The notes beneath the pieces are model-generated. The model was not told the DNA's origin, did no database searches, and worked only from the letters and a program-made list of their open reading frames with translations. From Chrysochromulina parva (lineage: Eukaryota; Haptophyta; Prymnesiales; Chrysochromulinaceae), in contig PJAB01001130.1 in the NCBI GenBank assembly GCA_002887195.1, positions 1 to 17,001 of the forward strand: 17,001 nucleotides of DNA, in the 5' to 3' direction. The position numbers and the translations under genes were made by a program. The first letter of the stretch is position 1. Each line of letters begins with the position of its first letter. Shown piece after piece: positions 1-6,444 of this stretch.

Positions 1-162
1 GTTGGTGTCTCCGAGGTAGATGTGTTCACTCGTAATCGCATGAACCTTCTCGATGACGCGCAGAGAGTTGGGCGTCGTGAGAGTGTTCGCACGCGAGGTC
101 AGCTGCAGCGCGTTCGCGCGCGTGTCGCGTGGCTTGCTTGTGCCCGCCGGTGTGAGCGTGGC
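1..162 (-). CDS. Possible partial exon of an unrecognised protein
   Basis: The minus strand reads open from the window edge for about 54 codons with a natural-looking composition (for example SLRVIEKVHAITSEHIY, then LGDTN at the edge). There is no ATG. Just upstream on that strand lies a CTAAC branch-point-like string followed about 20 bases later by a GCAG acceptor (the AG is the complement of 163-164), so base 162 is a plausible exon start. The frame meets a stop soon beyond that point, which supports an intron there. I do not recognise the family. If the intron is real, earlier exons of this gene would lie inside or beyond the SPRY/EF-hand gene on the other strand, which is a weakness of this call. 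It may be chance coding in GC-rich DNA. Confidence 0.3.
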
Positions 163-196
163 CTGCGGTGTTACCCGCAAGCAGTGTTAGCTGATT

Positions 197-212
197 GACA
201 GACTAATCTGTC
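197..212. repeat. Small perfect hairpin in the leader of the SPRY/EF-hand gene
   Basis: GACAGA and TCTGTC pair as a 6-base stem around a CTAA loop, about 85 bases before the first in-frame ATG at 298. Its function is unknown and it may be chance. Confidence 0.35.
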
Positions 213-297
213 CTCGAACTTGGAACGCGAAGCCAAATTTCTGCGACCGCCCCGAGAGAAAGACACGGACGGCTGCTGTGCCGGAGGCGGATCACCG

Positions 298-2232
298 ATG
301 CTGTGGGACAGCGCGCGTAAACGCGTCGAGCATGACCGCACCACGAGCGCCCAGTGGATCTCCGACAATCCCGAAGTGTGGGAGGTGCTAAACGTATCAC
401 CCGAGAAGACTACACAGGGATTCGAACATCTGTGGAAATCGAGGCTGCCATACGTCTCTGGCGGTGTTGCTTCCGTGATCAGGCACAAGCGGCAGTGCAA
501 CTCTCGTGACCAAGCGGATAATGCATATTGCCCGGCCATCACGCAGGGTGAGGTCGAGTTCACCTTCACTTGCCTTTCAGGTACTGGCACGTGCATGCGC
601 GTGGGCGTGGCCTCAGCGGACAACTCGAGCGAGACGGTGGGCATCAAACTCGTCAACGGCGACATGGCGATTGAGCCGCGCGGTCGAGACTGGCGGAACC
701 GTGAGCCGATTCAGAACCTGAAAATCGACAACGAGGGCGGTGGCAAGCCACTGGTCAAGCACAACATCACGTGCCGTGTCAATATGGCCATGGGGGTGGT
801 CAGCTTCTGCGTGGACAACGGGATGCCGATCGAGCCGTTGGGCGACCTTCCGAAATGCGGCGTGCGCCCCTGGGTGCAGATGTTCTACAAGGGCGACTGC
901 GTGGCGGTCTCGAGCTTCCGGCGCACAGGCCACGACAGCCAGGGCCGCCCTCTGTGGCGCTGCCCCTCGCCCAAACGGTCCCCTAGCCCCAATGGCCAGT
1001 GGCAGGATCGTCTGGCCTCGCCAAAACGAAGCGACTCGAGGTACGCTTCGCCGGGCTCGGCCTCGGCCTCGCCCCCCCCGAGCAGTGGGCGCGTCCTCTT
1101 CGGAGAGACGCTCAAAAAGACGGCGCTCAAAAGGTCACCGGCATCTCGGTCAGCGAATCTCGGCGGGAATCGCGGGGGCTCCGATCTACAGCCGCTCTCG
1201 CCCAACGGAGCCGTGATCCTCGATCCGGCGCCGCTCAGTTTGCCCCTCTCGCCGCGGCCCGTGCTCAATGGGCGCACGCTCCCCACGCCGGCGCCACCGG
1301 CGCCGTCGATTGGGCCAATGCGTAGCGAGCAACCTGGTCGCGTCGAGCGAGCGGCAAGGGAGGACGACGACGAGGCGCGAATCGCGTCGGCGCCCGTGAC
1401 GGCGCCCGAAACGGCCAAGCCCGCCGCGTCGGCGCCCGTGACGGCGCCTCGCGAGCCGAGGCCCCCACTCTCGAAGACGGCACAGCTGATGATGGAGCGT
1501 CTGAGGCTCGAGCTCTCTGCGCCGGAGCATTTGCGTGTGCTGGGGGAGCGCTTCGCCAGTTGGGACGCGGACGGGAGCGGCGCACTCTCGGAGTCCGAGT
1601 TCCGCGAGGCGATGACGCACACCGTCTTCCCGCGCTTGATGGCCGGTCGGCTGCCGGAGACACCGGCGGAGGAAAAGGCACTGCTTGAGGCGTTGATCAA
1701 AGAGGACGAGGAGTTTGAAGGGTACGAGGAAGTCTCGGGCTCGTACAGCGCCTTTGTAGCCGCTTGCACTTTCGTCTTTGACGAGTTCGACGCTGACGGC
1801 GGTGGCACGATCGCCACGACCGAGTTCATGGCCGTTGCGGTACGCGACGCCATCGCGCGCAAGGGCGACCGCCTCATCGACCTCTTCCGCAAGCTCGCTG
1901 ATGGGCAGGAGAAGGCGAGGAAGGACAAGGAGCGCATTGCGGCCGCACGGGACAAGGACATGTTTGACACGAGCTACGAGCGCTTCGGGAAGGACTACGT
2001 GCCGCCGCCCCCCGGCATTATGCGAGAGGACTTCCACAAAGGAGTCAAGATGGCAGGGGTCGATGCACGCGCCGTGGACGTCGATGCGCTCTTCGACCTA
2101 TGGGACGGCGACCGGTCGGGCCGGATCGAACTAGATGAGTTCCAGAAGCATCTCAAGCAGGATGGGGCCGCTGTGAATAGCTTGCGCAAGGCGATGCGGG
2201 ATCAGAAGGCCTCGTCGGGCAAGAAACACTGA
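298..2232 (+). CDS. SPRY-domain and EF-hand calcium-binding protein
   Basis: This 644-residue protein probably acts as a calcium-responsive adaptor; no enzyme motif is visible. Residues about 20-206 resemble a SPRY/B30.2 fold (stretches such as RVGVAS and VVSFCVDNG, then a WVQMFYKGD strand). A Ser/Pro-rich linker with many S-P sites follows (about 207-400), including a duplicated ASAPVTAP segment. Three EF-hand loops end the protein: DADGSGALSESE (about 423), DADGGGTIATTE (about 498) and DGDRSGRIELDE (about 603). All have Asp at positions 1, 3 and usually 5, Gly at 6 and Glu at 12, so calcium binding is likely. The frame is open back to a TGA at 196, but the only upstream start there is TTG at 220; the first ATG, at 298, is used here. 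A 5' exon ending near an AG at 200-201 is possible. The C-terminus is Lys-rich. The EF-hands are secure; the SPRY call is moderately sure. Confidence 0.82.
   Translation: MLWDSARKRVEHDRTTSAQWISDNPEVWEVLNVSPEKTTQGFEHLWKSRLPYVSGGVASVIRHKRQCNSRDQADNAYCPAITQGEVEFTFTCLSGTGTCMRVGVASADNSSETVGIKLVNGDMAIEPRGRDWRNREPIQNLKIDNEGGGKPLVKHNITCRVNMAMGVVSFCVDNGMPIEPLGDLPKCGVRPWVQMFYKGDCVAVSSFRRTGHDSQGRPLWRCPSPKRSPSPNGQWQDRLASPKRSDSRYASPGSASASPPPSSGRVLFGETLKKTALKRSPASRSANLGGNRGGSDLQPLSPNGAVILDPAPLSLPLSPRPVLNGRTLPTPAPPAPSIGPMRSEQPGRVERAAREDDDEARIASAPVTAPETAKPAASAPVTAPREPRPPLSKTAQLMMERLRLELSAPEHLRVLGERFASWDADGSGALSESEFREAMTHTVFPRLMAGRLPETPAEEKALLEALIKEDEEFEGYEEVSGSYSAFVAACTFVFDEFDADGGGTIATTEFMAVAVRDAIARKGDRLIDLFRKLADGQEKARKDKERIAAARDKDMFDTSYERFGKDYVPPPPGIMREDFHKGVKMAGVDARAVDVDALFDLWDGDRSGRIELDEFQKHLKQDGAAVNSLRKAMRDQKASSGKKH
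1384..1448 (+). repeat. Duplicated 23-base segment with 42-base spacing
   Basis: The same 23 bases occur at 1384-1406 and 1426-1448, encoding ASAPVTAP twice with a 14-residue period in the Pro-rich linker of the SPRY/EF-hand protein. The identity at DNA level suggests a recent in-frame duplication. Confidence 0.8.
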
Positions 2233-2680
2233 GGGTGCTATAGGCGATCAGCAACGGTCATCGGAACTAGGCGAGAGGGGACTACAAACTAAGTGTGTGG
2301 GCAGCGGGCAGCCTCTGCGGCTCTGCAATTGAAGCCAACCGCCGACACTCAATAGCCGCAGCGAGCCAACACCAACAGCCGAGCACATTTGTGTAATACT
2401 TGTGAACGGAATTTGACATTTTACAACCGTGAGCGCGGAGCGGCCGAGCTCCCATGCGAGCTCCACATGGGCCGAGCGCGTCCGAAATAAGTCCGAAACC
2501 GTCGCGGCAACCACACAGCAGAACAGCGGATGCATCGGTACCCGCGACGCCGCGCGCGCGGGGCGTCCGATCCGCCCGCCCCGCTGCATTCGACGCTGCA
2601 TGGGCCGATGCCCGCGCATGGCCTACGCATGGCCAAATGGCCATATCCCCGCCCTTCGCCCGACGACGCTATTCGCTTGA

Positions 2681-2698
2681 ACATGTACAACATGTACA
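2681..2698. repeat. Tandem 9-mer ACATGTACA, two copies
   Basis: Two perfect adjacent copies, each containing the palindrome ACATGT. This is a possible protein-binding site or a small slippage duplication. Confidence 0.6.
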
Positions 2699-2971
2699 AC
2701 CGTGTGGGCCTAATGAGCGCAAGGAATCAGCGGTGTCCTCCGCATCATGGTCTACGCGGCCGTCACTTTGGTTGCGTTCCGGTTCAAAAATACCGGGTGA
2801 GCCGGGACACACACGCTGGCCTGTTGCCAGTATAGTCATGTAAGCGCGCCCCCCCGGGGACGCGCCCGCATGAGCGCCGCTGTACTGTGTGGTCCTGTTC
2901 TAAATTGACACACACACAAGAATGAAACGAGACCGTTGTGTCCCGGCTCCCCCGCTGTGTCTTTTCACCGC

Positions 2972-2990
2972 ACCGTTAACGGTAACGGTC
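2972..2990 (+). promoter_or_regulatory. Candidate MYB-type AACGG cluster upstream of the J-domain gene
   Basis: The palindrome ACCGTTAACGGT (2972-2983) runs directly into another AACGGT, giving three AACGG cores (two forward, one reverse) 50-68 bases before the ATG at 3040. AACGG is the core bound by many MYB factors and of plant mitosis-specific activator elements. The assignment is by motif only. Confidence 0.3.
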
Positions 2991-3039
2991 GTTTTGGGGT
3001 TCGTGAGGCCCAACGCCTTGGTCACCTTGACACGCGCGC

Positions 3040-3951
3040 ATGCCAGCACCAGACCCCTACGCTGTCCTTGGAGTCTCAAAGGACGCCGACGCGGCCGAAA
3101 TCAAGCGTGCCTATCGCGTGCTGGCGCTGCAGTGGCATCCGGACAAGAATCCGGATGATTCCGAGGCTGCTAAGCGGTTCCTGGCAGCCAAGGAAGCATA
3201 CCAATCTCTGGCAAATGGCAAGGAAGCGGGCTACAAATCGTACGACGAAATTGCCAAGGACCACGCCGAGACGGCGGAGGCCTTTTATCGTGTGCAGGAG
3301 CTGGCCGCCAAGCTCAGCTTCAGCAGCGGTGGCGATGCCTCCGCCTGTCCGCCCAAGCAGTCGTTCATGCAGCTTGGCGAGTGCGTCTACGTTGGCGACG
3401 TGGAGGGCGGTCGGCCGCACGGCGTGGGCGACTTGATTCTCGCGAACGGTTCGGTCCACTCGGGTTCCTTCATCGCCGGCCGTGCGGACGGCGAGGGCGT
3501 CTACTATGATGCCAACGGCTCGGTCACGCGTGGAGTTTGGATCGACAACAAGCGGTCGGGCCAGTTTAGCACGGTCGATCCGAAGGGCGCCACATGGTCA
3601 GACCGGTACGACACGGCTGGTAAGCGCGCCGAGCGTAAGAAGGTGGCGCCTGCACCAGCGGAGTGCATGCATGCCGCCGAGTGCAAGCACTGCGCAGTGC
3701 GCTTCCATGCGGCACACAACTCCAAGTGCCGCCAGCATTCGGGCAAGTGGATGGCCGCGGCGCCTCCCGTCGATTGGAAGGCCTTTCCCGAGGGCGGGCT
3801 CTGGCTGTGCTGTGGCAAGCTGTCCAAAGGCGCGGCGCCCAAGTGCCATCTCGGTCTGCACGAGGCGATGGAGGTTGAGCTCATCCCCGAGGAGCGACGG
3901 CTGGGCGACATGGGTGTGGGGGCAGTGGAGCAGCCCGTCGGGGAGGCGTGA
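3040..3951 (+). CDS. J-domain (DnaJ/HSP40) protein with MORN repeats and CHORD-like zinc module
   Basis: This 303-residue protein is likely an HSP70 co-chaperone. Residues about 4-66 form a J-domain, with the HSP70-stimulating HPD at 33-35 (inside LQWHPDKNP). Three MORN-like repeats follow at about 114-183 (for example [12 protein letters not shown] and [11 protein letters not shown]), a module that often binds membranes or organises axonemes. The C-terminus (about 209-276) has a CHORD-like zinc pattern: C215-x2-C218-x3-F, C230-x2-H233-x-G, W255-x-CC (257-258), C269 and H274. CHORD domains elsewhere are linked to HSP90/HSP70 co-chaperone work, which fits the J-domain; the usual Pro of HPG is Ser here. 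There is no Gly/Phe region or DnaJ Cys-rich domain, so it is a type III J-protein. The true ATG is at 3040. The stop TGA (3949-3951) is followed by an open frame into the next gene. Confidence 0.88.
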   Translation: MPAPDPYAVLGVSKDADAAEIKRAYRVLALQWHPDKNPDDSEAAKRFLAAKEAYQSLANGKEAGYKSYDEIAKDHAETAEAFYRVQELAAKLSFSSGGDASACPPKQSFMQLGECVYVGDVEGGRPHGVGDLILANGSVHSGSFIAGRADGEGVYYDANGSVTRGVWIDNKRSGQFSTVDPKGATWSDRYDTAGKRAERKKVAPAPAECMHAAECKHCAVRFHAAHNSKCRQHSGKWMAAAPPVDWKAFPEGGLWLCCGKLSKGAAPKCHLGLHEAMEVELIPEERRLGDMGVGAVEQPVGEA

Positions 3952-4089
3952 GATGCTTTAGGTATCCGGATAGTGTTGCTTTTCTTTTCACACTTCAGCG
4001 TTCTTTTCGACTCGTTCTTTTCTTTCCGCTCCGCGTTCGTTACATTTTCGCTCGCTCTGAACGAGCGCTTCTGCGGCCTTTGCGCGGCC
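3952..4089 (+). promoter_or_regulatory. Short pyrimidine-rich gap between the J-domain gene and the next gene
   Basis: Only 138 bases separate the J-domain stop from the next ATG. The stretch 3977-4045 is almost all T and C on the plus strand. It could be a TATA-less promoter/leader or the 3' end of an intron (a CAG at 3996-3998 follows a good pyrimidine tract). No stop codon in the shared frame interrupts it. Confidence 0.45.
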
Positions 4090-5370
4090 ATGCGCGTCTC
4101 CATGGGCAAGAGCGCCCCGCGAGCGCATCTCGCTTACTCGGGAGCATCGACGTGGGCACTTAGCCCGTACGCGACGACTGCCTCCGTCTCCTTCGGCCAA
4201 GCAAAGGTCCTGGAGCACGGGTTTGCCGCCTCGCCAACGCAATCCTCCGGTTACCTCCACGCCTACTACCGCGACGACCCTCCGAAGGGTGCGGTGCTCG
4301 AGAGCTCAACGGAAGGCAAGCTCCCCCGGCCACACACGGCGACGCTCGAGGAGGTCGGCTTCCAGTACGACAAGTACGCGCCGAAGGACACCGTACCGCT
4401 CAAGTCGTGCATCAAGCGCGGCGAGCTCAAGGAGCCTCGCTTCTACCCGTTCAAGATGAACGCCGTGCTGGGCGCGCATGCGCTCGTCTCGCCGCCGCTG
4501 TCCCGCGCTGAGGAGGCATATCAGCGCTTTGAGGCACCGCCGTACACAGCGACGGGCTACGGCCAGATCTCAGAGAATGCAACCATCATGCTGCAAAAGG
4601 GTCAGAAGCCGGCGACGGGTTACTCGATCGGCAACAGCGGGGGACGAGCGGTGAAGGCGACGATCGAGGCCAAGCAGGGGCAGCTCGAGTTCCGCGAGCC
4701 CGCACTCACCATGAAGCAGCGCGACCGCGTCGAGCACGATTCAACCCGGCGCTACTTCCACGCACGCGACCATTACGAGCAGCCGTTCCTGACGTCGAGC
4801 CAGTACTACCAGAACGACTGCCTCTCGGCCTACACGCAGATGAGGGCGCGGGGTGAGGGGCTGACGATCGCGCCCACGCTGCGTCCGCTCACCCAGTTTG
4901 CCGCTCAGAAAGGGCCGGTGCCCTACGACGAGGCACCATACGCTTTCGACGTTGACTCGTCATGGATGGTTCCGATGCGGGACCAGCCTCAGCCTCCTCC
5001 CGTGCACAGCATGGCGGCGGCGGCGGCGACGACGACGGCGAATGCGTCGCCCACGGACCGCAAGCTACCCACGGGCTTCGTGCGCCAGAAGCTGCTCACC
5101 ACGCAGCGCGAGCCCGAGCCCGAGATCGTCGACGGTTTCGGCACCATCCCAGAGCGCTTCCGACGCGAACGCGAGCGGCGCGATTACCTCAAGTGGGGCG
5201 CCAACGATGACAACATGTACGCGTCGATCCAGCGCGCCGAGATGATCAAGCCGTCGAGCCAGGTGCCGCTCGGCGCGCCGATCCACCGCGAGGGACGCGT
5301 CGTAGCCACCGATTCGAGTGGCTACATGCATCAGGTGCTCAAATCTCCCATCATCGGCGGCATGGGATGA
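4090..5370 (+). CDS. Unrecognised protein, possibly axonemal/microtubule-associated
   Basis: This is a 426-residue soluble protein with no signal peptide or membrane segment and no enzyme motif. It is rich in Tyr, Pro and charged residues and carries five scattered (S/T)G(Y/F) motifs: SSGY 52-55, TGY 155-157, TGY 176-178, TGF 328-330 and SSGY 409-412. Short YATT...FG and FLTSSQYYQND stretches occur as well. This layout loosely recalls PPP1R32/SAXO4-type ciliary proteins, but I would not assign it. A low-complexity Ala/Thr run near 308-320 (GGC/GAC-type codons) is followed by a basic RFRRERERRDYLKWG segment near 358-372. The first ATG is 4090; a second at 4102 sits in a better CCATGG context. 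The earlier frame opening at 3973 begins with GTG and is not used. The stop lies inside a 34-base tandem duplication. Confidence 0.75.
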   Translation: MRVSMGKSAPRAHLAYSGASTWALSPYATTASVSFGQAKVLEHGFAASPTQSSGYLHAYYRDDPPKGAVLESSTEGKLPRPHTATLEEVGFQYDKYAPKDTVPLKSCIKRGELKEPRFYPFKMNAVLGAHALVSPPLSRAEEAYQRFEAPPYTATGYGQISENATIMLQKGQKPATGYSIGNSGGRAVKATIEAKQGQLEFREPALTMKQRDRVEHDSTRRYFHARDHYEQPFLTSSQYYQNDCLSAYTQMRARGEGLTIAPTLRPLTQFAAQKGPVPYDEAPYAFDVDSSWMVPMRDQPQPPPVHSMAAAAATTTANASPTDRKLPTGFVRQKLLTTQREPEPEIVDGFGTIPERFRRERERRDYLKWGANDDNMYASIQRAEMIKPSSQVPLGAPIHREGRVVATDSSGYMHQVLKSPIIGGMG

Positions 5371-5404
5371 GCTCAAATCTCCCATCATCGGCGGCATGGG
5401 ATGA
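5337..5404 (+). repeat. Perfect 34-base tandem duplication spanning the stop codon
   Basis: Bases 5337-5370 and 5371-5404 are identical. The first copy encodes the final residues (LKSPIIGGMG) and stop of the preceding gene; the second repeats the same bases in the 3' untranslated region. Confidence 0.97.
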
Positions 5405-6444
5405 GACGCCCTGCTACTACGTACTCGTGGTATGTGAGACGCTCTCGATTCCAAGATGGGATGGGACGAAGCGCACGGATCGCCGGGCAGCAGGCGTAGA
5501 CGGCGCGTGCCCAAGGGAACGTCGTGCGCTCGTGCGCGAGTATACCGGTGGGAAACGGGGCTTCTCAGACAACGGGGCGGTTTCGTTTCCTGGAAGTTTC
5601 CTGGCGCCTTGGCGGGAGACCGGGCGTGCACACTGGTGGCACAACGGCCCTCACGCGTACTGTTCCTTGTTCAATGCTTCTTGCGGCGCAGGGTCACCTC
5701 CGCTTGAATCGGTCGTTACGCGATACCATAGTTACGACACGCACCGACGCCGACGGCACGAGCTCGCGGTTAAACGCGGACACGCGGAGTCGAGTCCGGA
5801 GTCGCGGTCGAGCATCCGATCCCCGGTAAGTTCGGTTTAAACATGTGTTTATCCAATATATATATATAATGCACACACGATCACGAATAACCGGCGAACA
5901 TCGCGCGCATCCCCCGGTCCGTCCGGACCGCCCGAGTCGGGCGGAGACGCGAGACCGGACCACCTGGGGGACCGGACCGACGCAGCGACCTCATTTACGG
6001 ACCATACGGACCTGACACGGACACGCCGGGCACGGTCGGCGCGCGCGCGGCGCGCCTGCTCAGCAGCGCCCCCTCCGACGCTGTCCCGCTTGGAGCTCAG
6101 CGCGTCGTCGCTGCACTCAGACTCGCTCGGCTGCGGCTCCGTGCGCACTGTCTCTCTCGTCTCTGCACATGTGGGGGGAACCAAGAACAGCTCAAGCTTC
6201 CTCACGGGCCACGTCCTCACGAGTGCTCAGAGCACGAATGCCCTTCTTCTTCTCCGCTTGCCATCGCAACACACTTCTTCTCGACGCTCATCACGGCGCT
6301 CACACGCGGGCAGCGGCCACGGGCGCTGCGGCGAGCGCCACCCCCCGACAGCCCCGAGCGACGAGCCCCCAAGGGGTGATGGCTGGGGGGGCGATGGTCG
6401 CCGATGGCGGGGCAGCGTGCGAGTGGGCGCCATGGTGAGCGCTC
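5405..6444. other. Convergent spacer (3' ends of two genes), no gene seen
   Basis: The genes on both sides point into this kilobase, so it should mostly hold two 3' untranslated regions. No open frame has domain-like content. Visible items are a TA dinucleotide run (about 5855-5869), a cluster of CGGACC/GGTCCG motifs with small stems (5915-6012), an alternating GC run near 6031-6048, and C/T-rich sequence near 6140-6300. A GGTAAGT donor-like string at 5825-5831 has no matching exon. Confidence 0.6.
5915..6012. repeat. Cluster of CGGACC motifs with small inverted repeats
   Basis: CGGTCC-GTCC-GGACCG (5915-5930) forms a 6-base stem, followed by CCCGA/TCGGG. Four more CGGACC copies follow, near 5956, 5973, 5999 and 6009. 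The role is unknown. Confidence 0.5.

Larger units (their letters stand above)
2233..3039. other. Intergenic spacer between SPRY/EF-hand and J-domain genes
   Basis: No convincing coding frame was found on either strand. The spacer should hold the 3' end of the upstream transcript and the promoter of the J-domain gene. Visible items are a duplicated 9-mer ACATGTACA (2681-2698), a GC palindrome-rich stretch near 2845-2868, a short CA run near 2908-2919, and a cluster of AACGGT motifs at 2972-2990. There is no TATA box in a convincing position. Confidence 0.6.

Noticed and set aside
417..427. GGGATTCGAAC, resembling the complement of a tRNA T-loop box
   Set aside because: It lies within the coding frame of the SPRY/EF-hand gene and the flanks do not form a T-stem or cloverleaf.
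885..1970. Long minus-strand frame (361 codons) opposite the SPRY/EF-hand gene
   Set aside because: It mirrors the EF-hand coding strand; its Ser/Arg-rich composition is the antisense image of GC-rich codons.
2392..2396. TGTAA as a green-algal type polyadenylation signal about 160 bases after a stop codon
   Set aside because: The same pentamer occurs in ABC intron 1, and nothing else shows this organism uses it.
5825..5831. GGTAAGT splice donor in the convergent spacer
   Set aside because: No credible exon precedes it and no acceptor with coding sequence follows; the confirmed introns here use much weaker donors.
5367..5840. A 157-codon plus-strand frame starting at an ATG overlapping the stop of the 4090-5370 gene
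   Set aside because: Its start exists only because of the 34-base duplication context, the composition is unlike a structured protein, and ATGA coupling is a bacterial device.
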